Made by a program: the position numbers and the translations under genes. The notes beneath the pieces were generated by a model. It saw only the letters and a program-made list of their open reading frames with translations, was not told the DNA's origin and did no database searches. A stretch of 64,000 nucleotides of DNA, from positions 62,001-126,000 of the forward strand of contig NZ_AYTO01000039.1 of the NCBI RefSeq assembly GCF_000507145.1. Reading direction: 5' to 3'. This DNA is from Bacillus tequilensis KCTC 13622. GTDB lineage: Bacteria; Bacillota; Bacilli; Bacillales; Bacillaceae. This document shows positions 1 to 8,930 of the stretch, piece by piece (within the stretch, counting starts at the first letter, position 1; every line of letters starts with the position of its first letter).

Positions 1-534
1 AACAAATACGACAGGGAGGTTCCACACTTTTGCTAAGTTCATCCCTTCGTGGAAGGAACCTTGGTTGTTTGCTCCGTCGCCAAAAAAGCAAACGCTTACA
101 TTTTTAGTCTGTTTATATTTAGCGGTGAGCGCTGATCCGCATGCGAGCGTAAATCCGCCACCGACGATTCCATTTGCCCCTAACATGCCTTTATCGAGAT
201 CGGCAATATGCATAGAGCCGCCTTTTCCTTTGCATAGTCCGGTCGCTTTCCCGAAAATTTCCGCCATCATGCCGTCCAGATCACAGCCTTTGGCGATACA
301 ATGGCCATGCCCTCTGTGCGTGCTTGTAATGCTGTCGCCATCATGTAAATGAGCGCACACCCCTACCGCTACCGCTTCCTCACCGGCATACAAATGAACG
401 AATCCGGGAAGCACTCCCTGCGCGAACAGTTCATGCACTTTGTCTTCAAATCCCCTGATTTCCAGCATCTTTTGGTACATCCACAGCGCTTTCTCCTCAG
501 TTAATGACAAGCCTTCTCGTTTTAACAATTCCAT
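1..534 (-). CDS. acoA: Acetoin dehydrogenase E1 component, alpha subunit (partial)
   Basis: TPP-dependent E1 alpha subunit of the acetoin dehydrogenase complex, which cleaves acetoin to acetaldehyde and acetyl-CoA. The gene runs off the left edge, so only the first 178 residues are present. They include the E1-alpha pattern HRGHGHCIAKG near residue 95 and the TPP/Mg-binding GDGANNQG near residue 157. The ATG at 534 follows a GGAGG-type ribosome site and lies 40 bases downstream of a sigma-54 promoter. In B. subtilis this is the first gene of acoABCL, activated by AcoR; the remaining genes would lie left of the window. Confidence 0.96.
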   Translation of the reverse strand, partial: MELLKREGLSLTEEKALWMYQKMLEIRGFEDKVHELFAQGVLPGFVHLYAGEEAVAVGVCAHLHDGDSITSTHRGHGHCIAKGCDLDGMMAEIFGKATGLCKGKGGSMHIADLDKGMLGANGIVGGGFTLACGSALTAKYKQTKNVSVCFFGDGANNQGSFHEGMNLAKVWNLPVVFV

Positions 535-573
535 TTTGTGCGCCTCCTTCTATTTAGGGTTCACATTTATAAA

Positions 574-589
574 TGCAAGAAGTGTGCCA
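574..589 (-). promoter_or_regulatory. Sigma-54 (SigL) -24/-12 promoter of acoA
   Basis: On the minus strand the sequence TGGCACACTTCTTGCA matches the -24/-12 consensus TGGCAC-N5-TTGCA exactly. It sits 40 bases upstream of the acoA start. B. subtilis acoABCL is known to be SigL-dependent. Confidence 0.93.
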
Positions 590-630
590 GCCTTTTGAGC
601 CCGTAAAATCAGTCTTCTCGTTTTCAAATT

Positions 631-685
631 GGAGACAGTTTGAGACAAGTGTCTCATTTTGTCTCGATCTGATCCATTTGTCTCA
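631..685 (-). promoter_or_regulatory. Upstream activating region, probable AcoR sites
   Basis: Five heptamers of the type TGTCTCA/TGAGACA occur within 55 bases upstream of the sigma-54 promoter. Two (641-647 and 650-656) form the palindrome TGAGACA-AG-TGTCTCA; looser copies are at 631-637, 660-666 and 679-685. Position and symmetry fit enhancer sites for the sigma-54 activator AcoR; assignment to AcoR is inferred from the neighbouring operon. Confidence 0.75.
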
Positions 686-697
686 TTTTATGGTATA

Positions 698-728
698 CAA
701 AAAAGACCGGGCCTCACCCAGTCTTTGA
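698..728 (-). terminator. Terminator of yfjM-yfjL
   Basis: Minus-strand stem AAAGACTGGG / CCCGGTCTTT (one G-T pair) followed by a T run, about 45 bases past the yfjL stop. Confidence 0.8.
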
Positions 729-771
729 CAATGATCGACGTATTTATTTCCTCGGAAATCTTTTCACTGCT

Positions 772-1458
772 TCATTCTTCTGCATCGTTTGTCTGAATGG
801 CTGTTTTCGGAAGAAAATCAATTGAATATTTGACATAACCGAAACCGCCGTCCCCGTCCTTCTCCATACAGTCTATCGTGCCGTTTGAGTATGTATATCC
901 CTTTTCATTTAGCGTTTTTCTAACCATTTCGGCCAGCTGTGCGGCATCTGTTTTTGATGATCCGCTGGCATCTAACTGAATCGTCATGCTCATAGGCGCT
1001 TTTTCGGCCAGCTGTTTGTTCCATTTTGTATCTAATGTGAACTGGCCGTTTTCAATGCTGATAGCAGCTTCAACTTTTATAACTTGCGGAACCGCTTTTT
1101 TCAGATCGGCTTCGATTTCCTTTGATGCTTCTTGGTTTAGATATTTTGCTACTGATTCGGTATACGCTTCTTCAATGCCATCGCAGGTGACCTTAGGATG
1201 AAGATACCCCTTCGTACACATTGGATAACGATGAGATTGGGTGTTTGCTTGGAACACATATTGAGAGGTTTTAACGTCATATACCCCATCTGTGATCTTG
1301 ATGTCCTTATTGGGGTAAGTTTGTTTCACATAAGAAATAAGCTTCTGCTCTGCGGTATTTTTCGCAAGTGGATCACCGAACCATACATGATAGATATATA
1401 GTCCGCAACCAAATACCGCAATGACAAGCAATCCAATCACAAGTTTTTTCATGCTCAC
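772..1458 (-). CDS. yfjL: YfjL, membrane-anchored protein of unknown function
   Basis: 228 residues. A lysine-containing N-terminus is followed by one hydrophobic segment (about residues 5-25), suggesting a signal anchor with the rest outside the membrane. A lone Cys lies within the segment but there is no clear lipobox. The exported part is hydrophilic with two cysteines (MCTKGYLHPKVTC) that could form a disulfide. Its ATG overlaps the end of yfjM by four bases, so the two are translationally coupled. It matches the position and size expected for YfjL in B. subtilis; no function is known to me. Confidence 0.8.
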   Translation of the reverse strand: MSMKKLVIGLLVIAVFGCGLYIYHVWFGDPLAKNTAEQKLISYVKQTYPNKDIKITDGVYDVKTSQYVFQANTQSHRYPMCTKGYLHPKVTCDGIEEAYTESVAKYLNQEASKEIEADLKKAVPQVIKVEAAISIENGQFTLDTKWNKQLAEKAPMSMTIQLDASGSSKTDAAQLAEMVRKTLNEKGYTYSNGTIDCMEKDGDGGFGYVKYSIDFLPKTAIQTNDAEE

Positions 1459-1934
1459 ACTCTTTTCTTCAGATGCACGTGCTGCAATTCATGCTTTTCT
1501 TCAACCGCCCGGTTCAGCGCTTGAAGCATGTAGCCAATGCCTTTGTACGATGACAGCGGCCAGCTGATTCGCTGATGCTCTCCGATGACCGCGTTTAGGA
1601 CGCTTCGGTATTTTTTCCCGCCAAGCATGACAAGCTCTTCGATGTCAGAAAAGCCTTTGTCATGAAATTGACGGCACAGCTCGTCCGCTGCCATGATGTC
1701 TGAATGAGCGGTTCCAAAAGTGACATCGTAATTTTCGGGAACGATATCATCTGGACGCAGGAACCCATGCTTCGCCGACAAAATCACCCACTCATCGAAA
1801 AATGCTTTCGCATAACGCTCGCACGCCTGATGAAACGGGCTGAGATAAGCGTCTTCCGCTCTTACCGGCCCTTTATCTGGATGGATGTCCCATATTTTTT
1901 TCTTGCCGCAGGGGATGATGCATAGTCGTTTCAT
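1455..1934 (-). CDS. yfjM: YfjM, DUF6884-like protein
   Basis: 159 residues, cytoplasmic by appearance. The N-terminus LCIIPCGKKKIWD and the ILSAKHGFLRPDD segment (about residues 51-63) are typical of the DUF6884 family, some of which are tied to nucleic-acid modification, but no activity is established for this protein. A conserved-looking C-G-K cluster at residues 9-13 may be catalytic or ligand-binding (inference). First gene of the yfjM-yfjL pair; the ATG is preceded by GGGGAGAAAAA. Confidence 0.8.
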   Translation of the reverse strand: MKRLCIIPCGKKKIWDIHPDKGPVRAEDAYLSPFHQACERYAKAFFDEWVILSAKHGFLRPDDIVPENYDVTFGTAHSDIMAADELCRQFHDKGFSDIEELVMLGGKKYRSVLNAVIGEHQRISWPLSSYKGIGYMLQALNRAVEEKHELQHVHLKKRV

Positions 1935-1985
1935 TTTTTCTCCCCTTTATGTCGTTTCTAAATATCAATCGTAAAAGCCAGACTG

Positions 1986-2036
1986 GAAAAAGACCCGGAA
2001 ATCGGAATTGTTGGTTTTACCGAAATCCAGGTTTAT
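1986..2036. repeat. 3'-flanking repeat, copy A (downstream of yfjN)
   Basis: Begins with the 20-base sequence GAAAAAGACCCGGAAATCGG and continues with a looser TTTTACCGAAATCCAGG-like part. A second copy lies at 3339-3381. On the minus strand each copy can fold into an imperfect stem (CTGGATTTCGG / CCGATTTCCGG) followed by GTCTTTTT, and each lies 55-110 bases past the stop codon of a minus-strand gene, so it may be a weak terminator. Confidence 0.6.
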
Positions 2037-2093
2037 TTTAGTTGAGTTACAACCCCCTTTATTTTAACAGCCTTTTTGAAGCAAGCACTGCTG

Positions 2094-3071
2094 TTACTCT
2101 GCCCCATCAAGATACTTTCTCTCAAAGTCATCGAGCAATGCACGCACTTCATCTGTTGACTTTGTGTTCATGCATTGATTTCGTAATTCACCTGCTCCTC
2201 GGAATCCGCGGAGATAAATTTTGAAAAAGCGAGGAAGGGGCTTGTATGCTCTAGCTTCTTCTTTTGAATATTCATCATGAAGATCCAGATGCAGTCTTAA
2301 AAGATCAAGCAATTCCTTACTGCTGTGCTCTTTCGGCTCCTTTTCAAAGGCGAAAGGATTGGTAAAAATGCCGCGCCCTATCATAATGCCATCAACACCG
2401 TATTGTTCAGCAAGTTTCAAACCAGTTTGACGGTCAGGAATATCACCGTTTATTGTCAAAAGTGTATCTGGTGCCACCTCATCACGAAGTTTCTTAATCT
2501 CTGGGATGAGTTCCCAATGCGCATCTACTTTACTCATTTCCGCTCTTGTACGCAGATGAATGGAAAGATTCGCAATGTCTTGCTTCAATATGTGTGTCAG
2601 CCAGCCGCGCCATTCGTCTATATCCGTGTAGCCAAGCCTGGTTTTCACACTTACTGGCAGTCCTCCTGCTTTCGCTGCTTGAATTAATTCGGCTGCAACT
2701 TCAGGACGGCAAATCAGGCCGCTTCCTTTTCCATTCCCCGCCACATTAGGCACAGGGCAGCCCATATTGATATCTAGTCCCTTAAACCCTAACTCCGCCA
2801 TGCCAATGCTCATTTTACGAAAGTTTTCAGGCTTATCTCCCCAAATATGAGCAACCATTGGCTGTTCATCCTCTGTAAAAGTCAAACGGCCGCGCACACT
2901 ATCCTTCCCATCTGGGTGACAATAGCTTTCCGAGTTTGTAAACTCTGTAAAAAACACATCCGGTCTGCCAGCTTCACTCACGACATGGCGGAACACAACA
3001 TCTGTCACATCTTCCATCGGTGCCAGTACAAAAAAAGGCCGTGGCAGTTCACGCCAGAAATTATCTATCAT
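2094..3071 (-). CDS. yfjN: tRNA-dihydrouridine synthase (Dus family)
   Basis: 325-residue FMN-dependent enzyme that reduces specific uridines in tRNA to dihydrouridine. Near the N-terminus [16 protein letters not shown] is the Dus FMN-binding start of the TIM barrel; [18 protein letters not shown] (about residues 98-115) holds the catalytic Cys; [10 protein letters not shown] and GIMIGRGIF are further family motifs. The reading frame extends to 3134, but the ATG at 3071 is preceded by AAAGGA and starts the family's usual N-terminus. Also called dus1. It lies between yfjM and the RNA methyltransferase yfjO, all on the minus strand, and is flanked by two similar repeats. Confidence 0.93.
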   Translation of the reverse strand: MIDNFWRELPRPFFVLAPMEDVTDVVFRHVVSEAGRPDVFFTEFTNSESYCHPDGKDSVRGRLTFTEDEQPMVAHIWGDKPENFRKMSIGMAELGFKGLDINMGCPVPNVAGNGKGSGLICRPEVAAELIQAAKAGGLPVSVKTRLGYTDIDEWRGWLTHILKQDIANLSIHLRTRAEMSKVDAHWELIPEIKKLRDEVAPDTLLTINGDIPDRQTGLKLAEQYGVDGIMIGRGIFTNPFAFEKEPKEHSSKELLDLLRLHLDLHDEYSKEEARAYKPLPRFFKIYLRGFRGAGELRNQCMNTKSTDEVRALLDDFERKYLDGAE

Positions 3072-3338
3072 AACCAATTCAAATCCTTTCAATATGGATA
3101 CAAGTCTAAATATTATTCCAAAATGAAAAAGCAAAATGTTCTTTTACACTTATAGCACGCTGAAGCCCTTCTTATCAAACGATAGTGAATTTTGAACATT
3201 GAAACCTTAACTATGTTAACAAAAAGCAACTTGGGTCATAGGGATACAGGTTTCTATTGTATGTCCCAGAAAATTTCTTATCAATAGCTGGGGTTCTGTT
3301 CATGCCTATATAAAAGACAACAGGCCGCCACTGTGCAT

Positions 3339-3381
3339 GAAAAAGACCCGGAAATCGGCGATGTGCATTTTGCCGAATCCA
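3339..3381. repeat. 3'-flanking repeat, copy B (downstream of yfjO)
   Basis: Same 20-base core as the copy at 1986-2005, then TTTTGCCGAATCCAG. On the minus strand CTGGATTCGGC / GCCGATTTCCGG can pair imperfectly and is followed by GTCTTTTT. It lies about 25-65 bases past the yfjO stop. The rest of the 332-base gap between yfjN and yfjO shows no convincing gene. Confidence 0.6.
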
Positions 3382-3403
3382 GATCTGATTAGGAATCATT
3401 TTT

Positions 3404-4804
3404 TTAATGAGACGATTTTAATACAAGCTTCGCCACAGCTTCCACATGGGCCGTCTGCGGAAACATATCCACAGGCTGAATATATTCGACGCGGTAGTCC
3501 TTCGACAGTGCCTGCAAATCTTTCGCAAGTGTGGATGGATTGCAGGAAACGTAGACAAAGCGTTTCGGTTTGACTTTTTTGATCGTGTCCAGGAATGTGC
3601 TGTCACAGCCGGTTCTTGGCGGGTCAACGATGACGACGTCCGGGCGGAAGCCTTCTTTCGTCCATTTTGGGAGCCAATGCTCGGCTGTTCCTGTTTCGTA
3701 TGTGGCATTTGCCATGCCGTGTTTTTTAGCGTTTTTCTTGGCATCATCAATTGATTCCTTGATGACGTCCATGCCGCGGACTTCCTTCGCTCCGTCCGCT
3801 ACCCACATGCCGATCGTGCCGACGCCGCAATACGCGTCAACAACTTTTTCTTTTCCTGTCAGCTGCACCGCTTTTTTCACTTCGTCATACAGCTTGACGG
3901 TTTGCTCCGGATTGAGCTGGAAGAAGGCGCGTGCGCTCAGTTCAAAGGATACGTCGCCGAGCACCTCTTGGATCACTGTTTTTCCGGCAAGCGGCTTTGA
4001 TTTTTCACCGAAAATGACTGAGGTTTTCGCTCCGTTTACATTTTGGATAATGGATTTGACCTCTGGCAGGCGCTTTTGGATCGCTTTGACGATTTCTTCC
4101 TTGTGAGGAAGGGTTTCTTTTGCGGTTACAAGCACGACCTGCACTTCTCCTGTTTCAAAGCCGACTCTCGTCACAATCGTGCGAACGTCGCCTTTTCGTT
4201 TTCTTTCATTATAAACAGACACATTGAAGTCCTCTAAAATGCGGCGGACAATGCCTGTTGTTTTGTTTGTTGCCGGATGCTGGACGACACAGTCTTTAAT
4301 CGGCACGATGTCATGGGATTCAAGGCCGTATAAGCCGGCGATGATGCTGCCGCTTTGCGAGCGACCGATTTGGAATTGGCTTTTGTTGCGATAATTCCAC
4401 GGGTTATCCATGCCGATTGTTTCTTTGATTTCCATGTTTTCCACTTTAAACTTCGTATGGCGTTCAAGTGACTGGATGACGATGTCGCGTTTTTCCCGAA
4501 GCTGCTGACTGTATGCAAGGTGCTGAAGCTGACAGCCGCCGCACTGTTCGTATACAGGACAAGGCGGTGTTACGCGGTGCTCCGACGCCTTGCGGATCTT
4601 TTTAATGCGGCCCTCCGAAAACTTCGGCTGAACCTTTGTGGCCTGCACAACAACCTCCTCACCGGGAAGCGCGCCGGGCACAAAAACGACTTTTTTCTTA
4701 AAGTAGCCGACACCTTCGCCGTTAATGCCGAGACGCTTAATCGTCAGCGGAAAGGTTTGTCCGACTTTCAGTTCGACGGGCGCCTGTTTCTTTTGTTGGT
4801 TCAC
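3404..4804 (-). CDS. yfjO: 23S rRNA/tRNA (uracil-5-)-methyltransferase family (RlmCD/TrmA-like)
   Basis: 466 residues. An N-terminal TRAM domain (about 10-70) is followed by a cysteine cluster, [14 protein letters not shown] (about 82-95), of the iron-sulfur-binding type, then an AdoMet-binding Rossmann domain with [10 protein letters not shown] (about 318-327) and DPPRTGCD (about 391-398). [12 protein letters not shown] near 420 carries the catalytic Cys. The family methylates uracil C5 in 23S rRNA or tRNA; in B. subtilis the paralog YefA is the characterised RlmCD, so the exact target of YfjO is uncertain. The leader contains a perfect hairpin (4831-4851). Confidence 0.9.
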   Translation of the reverse strand: MNQQKKQAPVELKVGQTFPLTIKRLGINGEGVGYFKKKVVFVPGALPGEEVVVQATKVQPKFSEGRIKKIRKASEHRVTPPCPVYEQCGGCQLQHLAYSQQLREKRDIVIQSLERHTKFKVENMEIKETIGMDNPWNYRNKSQFQIGRSQSGSIIAGLYGLESHDIVPIKDCVVQHPATNKTTGIVRRILEDFNVSVYNERKRKGDVRTIVTRVGFETGEVQVVLVTAKETLPHKEEIVKAIQKRLPEVKSIIQNVNGAKTSVIFGEKSKPLAGKTVIQEVLGDVSFELSARAFFQLNPEQTVKLYDEVKKAVQLTGKEKVVDAYCGVGTIGMWVADGAKEVRGMDVIKESIDDAKKNAKKHGMANATYETGTAEHWLPKWTKEGFRPDVVIVDPPRTGCDSTFLDTIKKVKPKRFVYVSCNPSTLAKDLQALSKDYRVEYIQPVDMFPQTAHVEAVAKLVLKSSH

Positions 4805-4830
4805 GTTGTTCTCTCCGTTTCTATATGAAG

Positions 4831-4851
4831 CTTTCTGCAGATGGCAGAAAG
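4831..4851 (-). other. Perfect hairpin in the yfjO leader
   Basis: CTTTCTGC and GCAGAAAG (8-base arms, 5-base loop) lie 27-47 bases upstream of the yfjO start. No T run follows on the minus strand, so it is not an obvious terminator; role unknown. Confidence 0.5.
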
Positions 4852-4992
4852 TGAAATGTTTTTTTCACATCTTTCTAGTATAACACGCTTATCTGGATTC
4901 CTTCATATTTTTCAAAAACATTTCCAATTTTACTCAATAATCGTTCAAGACAGCCGATACAGTTTATGACTATTACATAAAAGAGGGATAAA

Positions 4993-5991
4993 ATGAAGAA
5001 ATTTCTAACCGCTGTCTGCGCATTAGGATTATTATTCAGCGCGGCAGGATGCGGAAACGACAACAGTGCGACTTCTGCAAAAACAGAAAAAACAGCAGAA
5101 GACGAAAGCAAAAATCTAGATTTGCTGAAAAAGGACTTTAACAGTATCACCAAAGAAGATTGGAAAAAAATCCACATTTCCAAAAAGGATTTGAACGGCG
5201 CGTTTGAAAAAATGACAGAAACCAATTCCGATGGAGAAAAAGTGGTTAAAAAAGTGGAAATAAAAAACAATACCGTGGTTATCACTTTTAACAACTCAGA
5301 CGGAAAATCGATGGAAAACGGTCTCTTGGCAATTCTCTTTGATCAGTTTCTTCGTGCATTGTATAAGCATTCCTCTTATTATGAAGGAAGTGAACCGACC
5401 ATTCGATTTGTTGATTTGGACAACCAGCTGGTTCAGGAAAGCAATAAACCATTGGATAGCGACAATGAAACAGATGGTTCAAGCCAAAACAGCGGAAAAA
5501 AAATCTTGACCAAGCCTGGTGAAACATCCACTGAGGACAATGGAGAAATTGTTACATTAGACAAAATTGCCGATGTTCAGAAACAAGCAGCAATGAAGCC
5601 CTTAACGATTACTGTCGATCAAGTCAAATTACTGGCGCGTACCAATATCAGTCCTTACCAGCTGAAGCTCTTTAAAAGAATGACAGATCAAAAAGTGTCT
5701 GAACCGCTCCGGTACATTCAAATCACTTATAAAGCAGAAAATACAGGAGATACACAAGTTGATTGGCAGGGTATTGAATCAGTAGAAACAGATGACGGGC
5801 AAAAGCTGAAAGTTGCTGATAATAATATCTTGAAGGACAATGAGCACGTTTTCGCTCCGCACACAGAAAACGAAGGTGTAATAGGAGCTGTATACAGCGG
5901 CAAAGCGGAAGATATTCATCAATTAAAAATTGCGTTTTCCCCTGTTAAAAGTGCCGATTCAGGCCAAAGCATCACAGTGAAGCTCGATTAA
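4993..5991 (+). CDS. Lipoprotein with DUF5068-like region and C-terminal DUF4352-like domain
   Basis: 332 residues. The signal peptide ends in the lipobox LLFSAAGC (Cys at about 20), so the mature protein should be lipid-anchored to the outer membrane face. A Ser/Thr/Lys-rich linker leads to a first domain (about 40-145) of DUF5068 type by my reading, a low-complexity Asp/Ser/Asn linker (about 150-180), and a second domain (about 195-332) with a pattern like extracellular immunoglobulin-like DUF4352 proteins. Single-gene unit on the plus strand between minus-strand yfjO and yfjP, with its own terminator. I do not recall this gene in strain 168. The ATG follows AGAGGGATAAA. Function unknown. 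Confidence 0.75.
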   Translation: MKKFLTAVCALGLLFSAAGCGNDNSATSAKTEKTAEDESKNLDLLKKDFNSITKEDWKKIHISKKDLNGAFEKMTETNSDGEKVVKKVEIKNNTVVITFNNSDGKSMENGLLAILFDQFLRALYKHSSYYEGSEPTIRFVDLDNQLVQESNKPLDSDNETDGSSQNSGKKILTKPGETSTEDNGEIVTLDKIADVQKQAAMKPLTITVDQVKLLARTNISPYQLKLFKRMTDQKVSEPLRYIQITYKAENTGDTQVDWQGIESVETDDGQKLKVADNNILKDNEHVFAPHTENEGVIGAVYSGKAEDIHQLKIAFSPVKSADSGQSITVKLD

Positions 5992-5997
5992 TCGCAG

Positions 5998-6022
5998 CGG
6001 CTGCCGAAAAGGCAGCCGTTTT
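5998..6022 (+). terminator. Terminator of the DUF5068-like lipoprotein gene
   Basis: CGGCTGCC-gaaaa-GGCAGCCG with eight perfect pairs followed by TTTTCT, starting six bases past the stop codon. Confidence 0.88.
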
Positions 6023-6886
6023 CTATTCAATACTCCTCCATAAATACAGAGACGCATAGCTCAAATAAGGCTCCCACTCCTTGCTCATCGCCAGCATGAC
6101 ATCCTTTGCAGGCTTGTCGTCCAGCTGGAAATGGTGTTTGATTGCGTTTTGGAGACCGATATCGGCAAGCGGGAATAAATTTGGGCGGCCAAGGCCGAAC
6201 ATAAGGACGTTTTGCACGGTCCACGGGCCGATGCCCCTGATTTTGATCAATTTCTTCATGATGCCTTCATCCTTCATATGCGGCAGCTCTGATAGGTCGA
6301 GTGTGCCTTCTGCAATCATCCTTGATGTATCAATGGCGTATTCCGCTTTTCGCATGCTGAATTGCAGATCGCGCAAATCCTGATAATCGAGTTCCGCAAT
6401 CGTTTCCGGCTTAGGATAGCACCACACGCCGTCCTTCTGCTCGCCAAACGTATGGACAAACCGTTCTGTCAGCGTGTAAGCGAAGGAAAGATTGAGCTGC
6501 TGGTGGATGATGCATTTCATCATGCAGTTGTACACACTGTAGTCTAATACAAGCGGCGTCCCGGCATGTTCTTCAAAAATGGCGGACAGGCTCGTTTTCG
6601 AAAAATGGTCGAGAACGTGCTGTAAATCATTTTCCCATTGAAAAATCCGTTTGATCTCCTTCATCATTTCTTCCTGATCCGTTTCCCCGCTGACGAGGAA
6701 CTCGGGCTCATCGGCATGTCCTACCGCCTGTACCTTTACAATACATACGTCTCCCGCTTGGTTTCTGATCGGCACGCGAATGTTCCGCGCTTCTCTATCT
6801 GCCGCATTGAGTGGATCTAAAGACAGTCTGTCCAGTACGCGGTCAAAGTGATACGGAGGTGTGACGGATATGTTTTCCTTCCACAT
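6023..6886 (-). CDS. yfjP: DNA-3-methyladenine glycosylase II (AlkA-like, HhH-GPD)
   Basis: 287 residues. Base-excision enzyme that removes alkylated purines from DNA. The helix-hairpin-helix appears as LIKIRGIGPWTVQNVLMFG (about 231-249), followed by LFPLADIGLQNAI, whose Asp is the expected catalytic residue of the HhH-GPD fold. The N-terminal third resembles the AlkA_N region. The frame extends to 6967, but the ATG at 6886 has AAAGGGTGAATTTC in front and gives the family length. Convergent with the lipoprotein gene and divergent from yfjQ. Confidence 0.9.
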   Translation of the reverse strand: MWKENISVTPPYHFDRVLDRLSLDPLNAADREARNIRVPIRNQAGDVCIVKVQAVGHADEPEFLVSGETDQEEMMKEIKRIFQWENDLQHVLDHFSKTSLSAIFEEHAGTPLVLDYSVYNCMMKCIIHQQLNLSFAYTLTERFVHTFGEQKDGVWCYPKPETIAELDYQDLRDLQFSMRKAEYAIDTSRMIAEGTLDLSELPHMKDEGIMKKLIKIRGIGPWTVQNVLMFGLGRPNLFPLADIGLQNAIKHHFQLDDKPAKDVMLAMSKEWEPYLSYASLYLWRSIE

Positions 6887-7005
6887 GAAATTCACCCTTT
6901 TTTCCTTTTTTTGTTCAGTATAGCACGCCGCTGGAAATAGGCAGAGAACACCGTATACTTTTCTCAAAAAGGCCCCATGATATAATGTCAGGTGGGGGGT
7001 TGTCT

Positions 7006-7965
7006 ATGATCAACATTACCGCAATAACAACAGAGCATCAGCTGCTGAAAAATATACCGATCGAACGAGTGGAACAGCCTGATATCGCATGGTACTGGGT
7101 TGATTTTTACGGCCCGGAGGATACGGAAACGGCGTTATTGAGAGATTTTTTTCATTTTCACCCGCTTGCCATTGAGGATTGCTTCCAGCATATGCAGCGG
7201 CCAAAGCTTGACCATTATGACGGCTATCGCTTTTACGTCATTCACGCGCTGAATCATGAAACGCTTGCAACGGAAGAAGTCGATATTTTTCAAGGCGAAA
7301 AATTTGTCGTTACCTTTCATTTGCACGAAACGCCCGGTATTGCCAAAGTCCGAGAGCGTTTATATTCTTCACCGGACATATTGAAAAAAGGCCCCGGGCA
7401 TATTTCTTATATGATCATGGATCAGCTGGTCGATGAATATTTTCCCCTCGTTTACAAAATTGAAGACCGGCTGAACGAAATTGAAGAAAGCCGTCCTCAC
7501 AAAACGTATGGAACGCTGATGAATGAGGTGTTTGAACTCAGGACAGATCTTTTGCATCTGAGACGGACGATCATTCCGATGCGTGATTTGCTCTATCGGA
7601 TTTTAAGCCTAGACCATGTGAAAGAGCAGCGGGAAACGAAAGCCTACTTCAGCGACATATACGATCACTTGTTAAAATTGTCTGAGATTGTGGAATCCAA
7701 TCGTGACATGACGTCCGACTTGCGCGACAGCTATGTGACACTGAACTCAAACCGCATGAACGCGATTATGATGACATTGACGATCGTCTCGACCATTTTC
7801 ATCCCGCTCACTTTTATTGCCGGTGTATACGGCATGAACTTCGACAACATGCCGGAGCTTCACTGGGAATACGGGTATTTCGCCGTGCTCGGCCTGATGG
7901 CTGCGCTTGTGATTGGCATGCTGATGTGGTTTGTACATAAAGGATGGTTCAATATATTTAAATGA
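7006..7965 (+). CDS. yfjQ: CorA-family Mg2+/Co2+ transporter
   Basis: 319 residues. The family forms pentameric channels for divalent cations. A long hydrophilic, helix-rich N-terminal domain (about 1-255) is followed by two C-terminal membrane segments (about 258-278 and 292-312), and the signature YGMNF lies right after the first (about 281-285), with MPE following as in the family. The start is set by GGTGGGGGG seven bases ahead of the ATG. Single gene with a terminator at 7966-7989; divergent from yfjP. Confidence 0.93.
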   Translation: MINITAITTEHQLLKNIPIERVEQPDIAWYWVDFYGPEDTETALLRDFFHFHPLAIEDCFQHMQRPKLDHYDGYRFYVIHALNHETLATEEVDIFQGEKFVVTFHLHETPGIAKVRERLYSSPDILKKGPGHISYMIMDQLVDEYFPLVYKIEDRLNEIEESRPHKTYGTLMNEVFELRTDLLHLRRTIIPMRDLLYRILSLDHVKEQRETKAYFSDIYDHLLKLSEIVESNRDMTSDLRDSYVTLNSNRMNAIMMTLTIVSTIFIPLTFIAGVYGMNFDNMPELHWEYGYFAVLGLMAALVIGMLMWFVHKGWFNIFK

Positions 7966-7989
7966 GGACAGCAGAAAGCTGTTCTTTTT
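7966..7989 (+). terminator. Terminator of yfjQ
   Basis: GGACAGC-agaaa-GCTGTTC followed by TTTTT, starting directly after the yfjQ stop. Confidence 0.85.
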
Positions 7990-8065
7990 ATGTTGGCAAG
8001 CACATTCCCATGCATACGATGTTCATTTTGTTTATAATGGAAAAAACGTTCAGGGAGTGATCACA

Positions 8066-8926
8066 TTGAAAATTGCTGTCATCGGACTTGGCAATATGGG
8101 ACAGCCTATTGCCAGAAACGTGCTTCAGGCAGGCTACAATTTGACTGTATATAATCGGACGAAACAAAAGACGGAAGAACTTGTATCAGAAGGAGCACAG
8201 GCAGCTGATACGCCGCGCCAGGCGGCAAAGACCGCTGATATTGTCATCACGATGCTTTCAGATGACGATTCTGTCAGCGCCGTGACCTTCGGAGAGAACG
8301 GGCTGATTGAAGGATTGGCAGAGAAAGGCATTCACATCTCGATGAGCACGATCAGTGTTGAATTCTCAGAAAAACTCGCTGCGGCTCATGCAGAGAAAGG
8401 ACAATTCTTTCTCGCCGCTCCCGTCCTTGGCAGACCGGATGCCGCCGAAAAAGCCGCGCTTCGCATCATAACAGCCGGACCGGCGGAAGCGAAGCAAACC
8501 GCCAAGCCTCTGCTTGCCAGCCTGAGCCAGCAGGTATTTGACGTCGGCGAAGAAAGCAAGACGGCAAATGCGGCCAAAATCAGCATCAATTTCTTGCTTG
8601 TGTCCATGCTGGAGGCGTTATCTGAATCCTTCTTAATGATGGAAAAGTACGGCTTAGAACAAAAACAATTTTTAGAAATCGCCAGCGCGCTCTTTGGCTC
8701 TCCAGTCTATCAAAATTACGGAACCATCATGGCTGAGCAGACATTTGAGCCGGCCGGCTTCAAAATGTCTTTAGGGCTGAAGGATACCAATTTGGCACTC
8801 GCCGCCGCAAAGCAGGTTTCTGCAAATCTCCCTCTTGCCGAGCTGGCTAAGAGCCATTTTGAAAGCGGGATCGAACAAGGCTTCGGAGATCTTGATTGGG
8901 CCGCGCTGATTAAATGTATTAAATAA
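8066..8926 (+). CDS. yfjR: NAD(P)-dependent beta-hydroxyacid dehydrogenase (3-hydroxyisobutyrate dehydrogenase family)
   Basis: 286 residues. The N-terminal Rossmann domain has VIGLGNMGQPIARN at residues 5-18 and VYNRT after the second strand; the choice of NADP over NAD is suggested by this NRT but not proven. ANAAKISINFLL (about 170-181) carries the expected catalytic Lys, and the C-terminal half is the helical dimerisation domain. Physiological substrate unknown. The start is the TTG at 8066, seven bases after GGGAGTG; the frame is open to 7931 but without a ribosome site. A terminator follows at 8931-8950. Confidence 0.88.
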   Translation: MKIAVIGLGNMGQPIARNVLQAGYNLTVYNRTKQKTEELVSEGAQAADTPRQAAKTADIVITMLSDDDSVSAVTFGENGLIEGLAEKGIHISMSTISVEFSEKLAAAHAEKGQFFLAAPVLGRPDAAEKAALRIITAGPAEAKQTAKPLLASLSQQVFDVGEESKTANAAKISINFLLVSMLEALSESFLMMEKYGLEQKQFLEIASALFGSPVYQNYGTIMAEQTFEPAGFKMSLGLKDTNLALAAAKQVSANLPLAELAKSHFESGIEQGFGDLDWAALIKCIK

Positions 8927-8930
8927 TAAA

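Noticed and set aside
2325..2687. 120-codon plus-strand frame
   Set aside because: Antisense shadow of the dihydrouridine synthase gene.
3211..3399. 62-codon minus-strand frame between yfjN and yfjO
   Set aside because: No ribosome site, composition unlike protein, and it overlaps the repeat/terminator-like element downstream of yfjO.
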